Part shown: positions 1 to 4,019 of the stretch, piece after piece | Numbering within the stretch: position 1 is the first letter of the stretch | How the letters are laid out: each line of letters starts with the position of its first letter | Origin: an uncultured Eubacteriales bacterium | GTDB lineage: Bacteria > Bacillota > Clostridia > Peptostreptococcales > Anaerovoracaceae | Direction: 5' to 3' | NCBI GenBank assembly: GCA_902766185.1 | Contig: CACXCQ010000076.1 | Location: 1-9,278, forward strand | Length of the DNA: 9,278 nucleotides | Notes under the pieces: model-generated | Database searches by the model: none | What the model was told of the DNA's origin: nothing | Seen by the model: the letters and a program-made list of their open reading frames with translations, nothing else | Translations under genes and position numbers: made by a program

Positions 1-200
1 GAGATCCCGCGGCGCTGCCACTTTCCGTTGTGATGCATCGCCTGAGTGTACAGAACTCGATCCCGGCTGGTATAGACACGAAGAGATCCTGGCGGGCAAC
101 TCTGTAATTCATCGATATATTGCTTATGCGATGCTCTAAGATCCGAGAGAATACCTTGCAGAGTCGTCCTGACCTGCGTTCTGTGCAGAAGCGTGTTCAT
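1..200 (-). CDS. Hypothetical protein, N-terminal 66 residues (runs off left edge)
   Basis: An open frame on the minus strand starts at the ATG complementary to 198-200 and stays open to the window edge. The start is well supported: AAGGAGGTGG (complement of 206-215) sits 5 nt upstream, and a sigma-A-like promoter lies just before it. The visible protein begins MNTLLHRTQVRTTLQGILSD. It continues as a polar, probably helical stretch (to about residue 32), then CPPGSLRVYTSRDRVLYTQ and a basic HHNGKWQRRGIS. From memory, the pattern 'ELxxxPxGSLR...Y' followed by a basic stretch recalls a group of uncharacterised clostridial proteins that begin with a helix and LPxGSL. I could not test this and assign no function. 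There is no signal peptide or membrane segment in the visible part. The gene points away from the repeat locus on its right. Confidence 0.7.
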   Translation of the reverse strand, partial: MNTLLHRTQVRTTLQGILSDLRASHKQYIDELQSCPPGSLRVYTSRDRVLYTQAMHHNGKWQRRGI

Positions 201-220
201 GTTGGCCACCTCCTTCCAAT

Positions 221-249
221 AATATACTATAAATTACAGAATATGACAA
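221..249 (-). promoter_or_regulatory. Sigma-A-like promoter for the left-edge hypothetical gene
   Basis: On the minus strand, TTGTCA (complement of 244-249) and TATATT (complement of 221-226) are separated by exactly 17 nt. Each hexamer matches consensus at 5 of 6 positions, and the surroundings are AT-rich. The expected start site, about 213-215, would fall at the first bases of the Shine-Dalgarno, giving an almost leaderless 5' end. The real -10 may therefore lie slightly further upstream. Confidence 0.55.
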
Positions 250-325
250 GAAATAAATTCCATTAGTTTTATTATATGGAAATAAGGATGGAAAAAGAGT
301 CCCTCTGAGTCGCATCTGACGTGGT

Positions 326-540
326 GAAGGGAGTGTGGGAATCGCGTTTCCTGCAGTAGATCCCTATATATGCTTGTACTGCTTGATTTGCTCTCAAAAA
401 TCATGCAGCAAGTACCGAAACCTGCAGGATATGTTGACTTACACCTGTTTTGAAGGGTTTTAATATTAAAAGCCTGCAGTGGGATTGAAAAAACGATTGT
501 TGTGCTTGCAACTGTAAGCTCGACAGGGTCGAACACAAAT
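326..540 (+). repeat. 215-bp direct repeat, copy 1
   Basis: This stretch matches 1165-1379 base for base with a constant offset of 839 and no gaps. I count about 17 mismatches in 215 positions, or 92% identity. It contains a hairpin built on CTGC-T-TGATTT / AAATCA-T-GCAG (378-409). It also holds the palindrome TTTTAATATTAAAA, at the place where copy 2 has a perfect 10-bp stem, and a small GTTGT-GCTT-GCAAC hairpin. Similarity stops sharply on both sides: upstream of 326 and downstream of 540 the two copies have unrelated flanks. Confidence 0.92.
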
Positions 541-580
541 TGCTTGTCGCAACAAGGCTTTACGAATCCTGCGGAGAGGC

Positions 581-656
581 TGTGGGTAAGCAAGTCTGGC
601 GGTGGGTAGGAGAGGCTTTGCATCAGCTATCCACGGACAGGCGCAGGTTATCCCCA
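581..656. promoter_or_regulatory. Four DnaA-box-like 9-mers, left cluster
   Basis: Compared with the consensus TTATCCACA, the four sites are TTACCCACA (complement of 581-589), CTACCCACC (complement of 601-609), CTATCCACG (627-635) and TTATCCCCA (648-656). Two sites face left and two face right. One or two mismatches are typical of weaker boxes, although the second has three. The same four positions are box-like in the opposite arm. Binding by DnaA is an inference. The facing pairs could equally be arms of an RNA or DNA stem. Confidence 0.45.
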
Positions 657-711
657 ACCTCTTCCGCATTCGTTTCTTTGCAATCGATCGAGTCCGCCCC
701 GAGAACGCCGC

Positions 712-750
712 GTTGGCCGCCGGCCTCTGCTTATGGCCGGTGCGGCCAAC
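712..750. other. Bulged hairpin, left arm
   Basis: GTTGGCCGC (712-720) pairs with GCGGCCAAC (742-750), and CGGCC (721-725) pairs with GGCCG (735-739). The loop is 9 nt and there is a 2-nt bulge at 740-741. That makes 14 base pairs with no mismatch. Confidence 0.85.
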
Positions 751-779
751 TGTCAGGTGAGCGTGATCGGTCGGCGGAC

Positions 780-809
780 CACCATTCGCCAACTTCAAAG
801 CGAATGGTG
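780..809. other. 10-bp hairpin, left arm
   Basis: CACCATTCGC (780-789) and GCGAATGGTG (800-809) form a perfect stem around a 10-nt loop. There is no U-tract on either side, so it is not a classical terminator. Confidence 0.85.
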
Positions 810-861
810 TGACTCGAAACATCAAGAATTCGAAACCAGTCAGGAATTTCGTTCGCCTCTG

Positions 862-899
862 CGCGCACAGCATCCTGTTATACAGCCTTGCTGTGTGCG
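862..899. other. Central hairpin between the inverted arms
   Basis: CGCGCACAGCA (862-872) pairs with TGCTGTGTGCG (889-899) over 11 positions, including one G-U pair. A nested CTGT-TAT-ACAG stem (875-885) fills the loop. It lies between the two arms but slightly right of their symmetry centre (about 863.5), so it is a separate structure and not the tip of the large palindrome. Confidence 0.75.
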
Positions 900-918
900 A
901 CAACTCATGATATATAAG

Positions 919-946
919 CTCATTCGCCCGGAATGGGGCGAATGAG
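919..946. other. 11-bp hairpin, right arm
   Basis: CTCATTCGCCC (919-929) and GGGCGAATGAG (936-946) pair perfectly around a 6-nt loop. This is the inverted counterpart of the 780-809 hairpin. Confidence 0.88.
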
Positions 947-976
947 AATCCGCCTGCCGGGCGCGCTCGCTTTACA

Positions 977-1015
977 GCTGACCGCGCCGGTCTAAAGTGG
1001 GGACCGGCGGTCAGC
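977..1015. other. Bulged hairpin, right arm
   Basis: GCTGACCG and CGGTCAGC, together with the inner CCGGTC and GACCGG, form a 14-bp stem with a 2-nt bulge around a 9-nt loop. It is the counterpart of 712-750 and keeps the same geometry despite several sequence differences. Confidence 0.85.
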
Positions 1016-1070
1016 GCGGCGCGCACGGGGCGGACCATTCCAGAAGCTCAGATGTTAATGCGGGGCAGTT

Positions 1071-1146
1071 TGTGGATAACCTTCGGCTGGCTGTGGACAG
1101 CTGCGGCTGCACCGCACCTGCCCACAGCCAGTCTTGCTTGCCCACA
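1071..1146. promoter_or_regulatory. Four DnaA-box-like 9-mers including one exact TTATCCACA, right cluster
   Basis: The sites are TTATCCACA (complement of 1071-1079, a perfect consensus box), CTGTCCACA (complement of 1092-1100), CTGCCCACA (1118-1126) and TTGCCCACA (1138-1146). They mirror the left cluster position by position. The exact box is directly seen. That the cluster binds DnaA is inferred. Confidence 0.5.
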
Positions 1147-1164
1147 GACTGCCCGTGCGCACTC

Positions 1165-1379
1165 GAAAGGAGTGGGGGAATCGCGTTTCCTGCAGTAGAC
1201 CCCTATATATGCTTGTGCTGCTTGATTTGCCCTCAAAAATCATGCAGCAAGTACCGGAACCTGCAGGATATGTTGATTAACACCTGTTTTGCAGGCTTTT
1301 AAAATAAAAAGCCTGCATTGGGATTGAAAAACCGATTGTTGCGCTTGCAACAGTAAGCTCGACAGGGGCGAACACAAAT
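1165..1379 (+). repeat. 215-bp direct repeat, copy 2
   Basis: This is the second copy of the 326-540 repeat, in the same orientation. It contains the better preserved structures: a GCTGC-T-TGATTT hairpin (1217-1248) with a single T-T mismatch, a perfect 10-bp stem GCAGGCTTTT / AAAAGCCTGC (1291-1316), and TGTTGC-GCTT-GCAACA (1337-1352). It ends 2 nt before the terminator stem at 1382, so any plus-strand transcript through it would stop there. Confidence 0.92.
1291..1316. other. Perfect 10-bp hairpin in repeat copy 2
   Basis: GCAGGCTTTT and AAAAGCCTGC flank a 6-nt AT loop. The T-rich half of the stem could act as a weak pause, but no U-tract follows on either strand. In copy 1 the lower half of the stem has mismatches. 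Confidence 0.8.
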
Positions 1380-1381
1380 AC

Positions 1382-1418
1382 AAACCCGCGGCTCTCATCA
1401 TTTCAGAGCCGCGGGTTT
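1382..1418. terminator. Bidirectional intrinsic terminator (serA 3' end)
   Basis: A perfect 14-bp stem (1382-1395 with 1405-1418), built on AACCCGCGGCTCT and its complement, encloses a 9-nt loop. On the plus strand it runs into TTTTGTTT. On the minus strand, the direction of serA, it runs into GTTTGTATTTGTG. It would end serA transcripts about 65-100 nt past the stop codon and also stop transcription leaving repeat copy 2. Confidence 0.88.
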
Positions 1419-1482
1419 TGTTTCGCTTACGTATAGATCCGGTCGAACCGGCAGGTGCCTGATCTGTCTCCGTCGACAGCGG

Positions 1483-2622
1483 TTACTCGATCACGCGTAC
1501 GCGGATGATTCCGTCGCCGGCGATGGCGGCAGCGTCGACTGCGCCGGCGGTCTCGGCCAGCACGTAGGTGTAGTCGCCGCGGGTGGCACAAGCCATGTCC
1601 GCTCCGGGGAGAGCGGCAGCGACCTTTTCCGCCGCGCCCGCATCAGCCTTTGCGATGACGCATACACGGGTCGCTTTCTTTGCGCCCAGGGAGACGGCAG
1701 GATAGTTCACGGAGTTCACGATGTTGCCGTTTTCCAGGTAATCCATGACCTGATCGACGGCCATGGTAGCGCAGTTGTCTTCGGCCTCGGCGGAAGACGC
1801 ACCCAGGTGGGGGATGACGATGATGCCCGGCTTGTCCGCGTTCAGCACAGCGTCATCGGCGAAGTCGGTAACGTATTTCGCGACCTTGCCGCTGTCCAGA
1901 GCGGCCAGCAGATCCTCGTCGTTCATCAGCTTGTCTCTGGCGAAGTTCAGGAAGACAACGCCGTCCTTCATCTGCGCGAAGGCTTCCGCGTTCACCATGC
2001 CCTTTGTGGCGTCATTGGCCGGGACGTGGATGGAGATGTAGTCGCATTCGGGATACAGATCCTTCAACTGATCCACCACCTTGACGGAGGGGGACAGGGA
2101 GTGGGCTGCCTTTGTGCTGAAGAATGCATCGTAGCCGATGACCTTCATGCCCAGCTGCTCGGCTGCGTTGGCCACCAGAATACCGATGGCGCCAAGTCCG
2201 ATGACACCCAGAGTCTTGCCCATGATCTCCGTTCCGGCGAACTGGCCCTTGCCCTTTTCGATCTGCTTGCCGACACCTTCGCTGCCCACCAGAGTCTTTG
2301 CCCAGGCCAGGCCATCGGGAATATTCCGGGCTGCCAGCAGCATACCGGCGATGCAGAGCTCCTTCACGGCGTTGGCGTTGGCACCGGGAGCATTGAACAC
2401 CACAATACCGGATTCCGCGCACTTGTCCACGGGGATGTTGTTGGTTCCCGCGCCGGCTCTGCCGATGGCCAGAAGGTTATCCGAGAAATCCATTTCGTGC
2501 ATGTCATAGCTTCTCAGAATGATGCCGTTGGCTTCGTTGGGGTCCTCCACCAGAGCGTAGTCCGCGGTCAGGCGGCCCAGGCCAACAGGGGAGATCTTGT
2601 TGAACGTTCCGATTTTGTACAT
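1483..2622 (-). CDS. serA: D-3-phosphoglycerate dehydrogenase, short form (SerA)
   Basis: Oxidises 3-phosphoglycerate to 3-phosphohydroxypyruvate with NAD in the cytoplasm, the first step of serine synthesis. The 379-residue protein has the D-isomer 2-hydroxyacid dehydrogenase layout. An N-terminal substrate domain (about 1-95, with GRAGAGTNNIP) precedes the Rossmann motif GLGAIG (142-147), with Asp165 after the second strand as in NAD-using enzymes. Catalytic Arg229 lies in NFARDKL and His272 in IPHLGASSAEAEDN. The usual catalytic Glu between them is absent: residues 250-258 read YVTDFADDA, with only Asp available. The tail (about 318-379) resembles a short ACT-like domain, so serine feedback is possible but not shown. 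The ATG is preceded by GAGGTGAT, a strong Shine-Dalgarno, at 5 nt. The gene is divergent from serC. Confidence 0.96.
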   Translation of the reverse strand: MYKIGTFNKISPVGLGRLTADYALVEDPNEANGIILRSYDMHEMDFSDNLLAIGRAGAGTNNIPVDKCAESGIVVFNAPGANANAVKELCIAGMLLAARNIPDGLAWAKTLVGSEGVGKQIEKGKGQFAGTEIMGKTLGVIGLGAIGILVANAAEQLGMKVIGYDAFFSTKAAHSLSPSVKVVDQLKDLYPECDYISIHVPANDATKGMVNAEAFAQMKDGVVFLNFARDKLMNDEDLLAALDSGKVAKYVTDFADDAVLNADKPGIIVIPHLGASSAEAEDNCATMAVDQVMDYLENGNIVNSVNYPAVSLGAKKATRVCVIAKADAGAAEKVAAALPGADMACATRGDYTYVLAETAGAVDAAAIAGDGIIRVRVIE

Positions 2623-2695
2623 TTTATCACCTCATATCGTTAAGACTTTGATTGACGTACTCTGCCGTTGCCGGGCAACCGACCGGCACGACTTG

Positions 2696-2724
2696 ATTGT
2701 AGCACAAACCGGCAGGCAGTACAA
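2696..2724 (-). promoter_or_regulatory. Extended -10 promoter for serA
   Basis: On the minus strand TGCTACAAT (complement of 2696-2704) is an extended -10 element. A weak -35, TTGTAC (complement of 2719-2724), lies 17 nt upstream. The predicted leader is about 65 nt and includes a small GTTGC-CCG-GCAAC hairpin. I see no T-box or riboswitch-like layout. Confidence 0.6.
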
Positions 2725-2842
2725 CGGAATATACCGAAGACCGGTGCAGGGAAACGGAGCCCGCGCATGACAGACAGCGCGGAAAAATAATCGCAGAAGA
2801 CGTTTTTTTCTCCCTACACATATAGTATTTCATTCGCATGCG

Positions 2843-2851
2843 TGGTACAAT
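2843..2851 (+). promoter_or_regulatory. Extended -10 promoter for the serC operon
   Basis: TGGTACAAT gives an extended -10 (TGn plus TACAAT, 2846-2851). The -35 position (about 2823-2828) matches poorly, which is common when an extended -10 is present. Transcription would begin near 2858, giving a leader of about 53 nt. Confidence 0.55.
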
Positions 2852-2874
2852 ATCTGCGTATATAGGTCAATTAT

Positions 2875-2892
2875 ATTCAAGTTTTATTCAAG
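2875..2892 (+). repeat. Tandem ATTCAAG, possible operator
   Basis: ATTCAAG occurs at 2875-2881 and again at 2886-2892. The 11-bp spacing is about one helical turn. The pair lies between the predicted serC start site and its Shine-Dalgarno. It could bind a repressor side by side on one face of the helix, but the leader is AT-rich and chance is not excluded. Confidence 0.3.
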
Positions 2893-2910
2893 ATATACGG
2901 AGGTATACAC

Positions 2911-4002
2911 ATGAGCAACGAAAGAGCATACAACTTCTCGGCTGGCCCGTCCATGCTGCCTCTTCCCGTACTGGAAGACGTGAAAGAAAATCTGTTGAAT
3001 TACAAAGGCTGCGGCGAGTCCGTCATGGAGATGAGCCACAGATCCGCAGAGTTCAAGCAGATCCTGGCCGACGCGGAGAGTTCCCTGAGAGATATCATGA
3101 ACATTCCCGACAACTACAAGGTCGTCTTCGTACAGGGCGGCGGTACGCTGCAGTTCGCCATGGTTCCCATGAACATCGCGGTGAACTCCCGCAAGATCGA
3201 TTTCGTCGTCACCGGCCAGTGGGCCAAGAAGGCGTATCAGGAAGCCGTGAAGCTGGGCTTTGACGCTAAGGTCATCGCGTCCTCCGAGGACGATGTGTAC
3301 ACCTGGATCCCGAAGATCACCAAGGATGACATCCGCCCCGACGCGGACTACGTTCACATCTGCTTCAACAACACCATCTACGGCACCCACTACAACTACA
3401 TTCCGGACACCGGAGACATTCCTCTGGTTGCGGATATGTCCTCCTGCATCCTTTCCGAGGAGATCGATGTGACGAAGTTCGGCATCATCTGGGCTGGCGT
3501 GCAGAAGAACGTGGCACCGGCAGGCGTGGCGGTCGCGATCATCCGTGAGGACTTGATCGGCAAGGCCCCGGCGGACATCCCCACCTACCTGGACTACAAG
3601 CCCCATGTGGAGAAGGAATCCGCTTACAACACCCCCAACTGCTGGTCCATCTACGTTTCCGGCGAAGTGTTCAAGTACATCAAGAGCATCGGCGGCGTCG
3701 CCGAGATGCATCGCAGAGACGTCGCAAAGGCTGGCAAGCTCTATGACTTCATCGACGCCAGCGACTACTACAAGTGCCCCGTCCGCAAGGAGGACCGCTC
3801 CCTGATGAACGTGGTCTTCGTCATCGGCGACAAGGATGTGGAGAAGAAGTTCGTTGCGGAAGCAAAGGCAGCAGGACTCCACAATCTGGGCGGACACAGA
3901 ACCGTGGGCGGAATGCGCGCGAGCATTTACAACGCCATGCCGGAGGAAGGCGTGGATACGCTCATTGCGTTCATGAAGAAGTTCGAGGAAGAAAACAAAT
4001 AA
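2911..4002 (+). CDS. serC: Phosphoserine aminotransferase (SerC)
   Basis: Transfers an amino group from glutamate to 3-phosphohydroxypyruvate, giving phosphoserine. It is a cytoplasmic PLP enzyme of the class V aminotransferase fold. The 363 residues match the family's usual length. Visible landmarks are the N-terminal NFSAGPSMLP, the GGGTLQFAMVP cofactor loop, HICFNNTIYGT, the Asp of VADMSSCILS, the PLP lysine Lys199 in WAGVQKNVAPAG (E. coli SerC uses Lys198), and the C-terminal GGMRASIYNAM. GGAGGT lies 6 nt before the ATG. It is divergent from serA and followed after only 17 nt by the carboxypeptidase gene, so it probably leads a three-gene transcript. No serB-type phosphatase is in the window, so the last step of the pathway is encoded elsewhere. 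Confidence 0.97.
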   Translation: MSNERAYNFSAGPSMLPLPVLEDVKENLLNYKGCGESVMEMSHRSAEFKQILADAESSLRDIMNIPDNYKVVFVQGGGTLQFAMVPMNIAVNSRKIDFVVTGQWAKKAYQEAVKLGFDAKVIASSEDDVYTWIPKITKDDIRPDADYVHICFNNTIYGTHYNYIPDTGDIPLVADMSSCILSEEIDVTKFGIIWAGVQKNVAPAGVAVAIIREDLIGKAPADIPTYLDYKPHVEKESAYNTPNCWSIYVSGEVFKYIKSIGGVAEMHRRDVAKAGKLYDFIDASDYYKCPVRKEDRSLMNVVFVIGDKDVEKKFVAEAKAAGLHNLGGHRTVGGMRASIYNAMPEEGVDTLIAFMKKFEEENK

Positions 4003-4019
4003 GCGGCTAAACCAATATT

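Larger units (their letters stand above)
580..809 (+). repeat. Left arm of a 230-bp imperfect inverted repeat
   Basis: Aligned by hand, this arm matches the reverse complement of 918-1147 without a single gap, with positions pairing as x and 1727-x. I count about 157 identities in 230 (68%). Similarity is higher in the outer 81 bp (about 77%) and around the two internal hairpins. From the outside inwards the arm carries four DnaA-box-like 9-mers (581-656), a weakly conserved spacer, a bulged GC-rich hairpin (712-750) and a 10-bp hairpin (780-809). Similarity fades immediately inside the second hairpin. Confidence 0.85.
918..1147 (-). repeat. Right arm of the 230-bp imperfect inverted repeat
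   Basis: This is the inverted counterpart of 580-809, with the same order of elements read on the minus strand. They are four DnaA-box-like 9-mers (1071-1146), a bulged hairpin (977-1015) and an 11-bp hairpin (919-946). It also has a perfect 10-bp stem, CTGGCTGTGG / CCACAGCCAG (1087-1096 with 1122-1131), which survives in the left arm as 8 of 10 pairs. The lack of indels over 230 bp at 68% identity suggests that spacing has been preserved while the sequence drifted. Confidence 0.85.
201..1482. other. 1.28-kb non-coding, structure-rich repeat locus
   Basis: No frame here has a credible start, Shine-Dalgarno and protein-like composition together. The frames that are open are short, overlap on both strands and cross palindromes. 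The stretch holds, in order: the promoter of the left gene, direct repeat copy 1, an inverted-repeat arm, a central hairpin, the opposite inverted-repeat arm, direct repeat copy 2, and a bidirectional terminator just past the serA 3' end. The direct repeats are relatively AT-rich. The material between them (541-1164) is clearly GC-rich. No tRNA, CRISPR array, transposase gene or reverse transcriptase gene was found in it. Confidence 0.75.

Noticed and set aside
234..623. Minus-strand open frame across repeat copy 1, with a similar peptide (SSSTSIYR..LLQETRFPHS) in copy 2 at 1055-1243
   Set aside because: The shared peptide follows directly from the DNA repeat. There is no Shine-Dalgarno, the frames diverge at once outside the repeat, and they cross several palindromes.
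466..1038. 190-residue minus-strand open frame through the inverted arms
   Set aside because: It runs through hairpins and DnaA-like boxes, has an Arg/Ala/Pro-heavy shadow composition and no ribosome binding site. The mirrored arm does not preserve it as a protein.
541..1164. Retron msr-msd or group II intron RNA
   Set aside because: Paired repeats and hairpins prompted the idea, but no reverse transcriptase gene is in the window and no domain V-like or branch-G layout could be identified.
541..1164. Standard chromosomal oriC
   Set aside because: DnaA-like boxes are present, but dnaA, dnaN, rpmH and gyr genes are absent and gene directions do not diverge cleanly from the locus. Kept only as a DnaA-box cluster hypothesis.
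326..1379. CRISPR array
   Set aside because: There are only two long (215-bp) repeats 624 bp apart and no short regularly spaced repeats.
1807..2643. 278-residue plus-strand frame opposite serA
   Set aside because: It is an antisense shadow of serA. Its His/Val/Gly-rich composition is typical of the complement of a GC-biased gene.
2623..2910. T-box or serine-responsive riboswitch upstream of serA or serC
   Set aside because: Both leaders are short (about 50-65 nt) with no T-box sequence, no specifier-like stem and no terminator before the start codons.
2884..3897. 337-residue minus-strand frame opposite serC
   Set aside because: It is an antisense shadow of serC, whose family motifs, length and Shine-Dalgarno are all clear on the plus strand.
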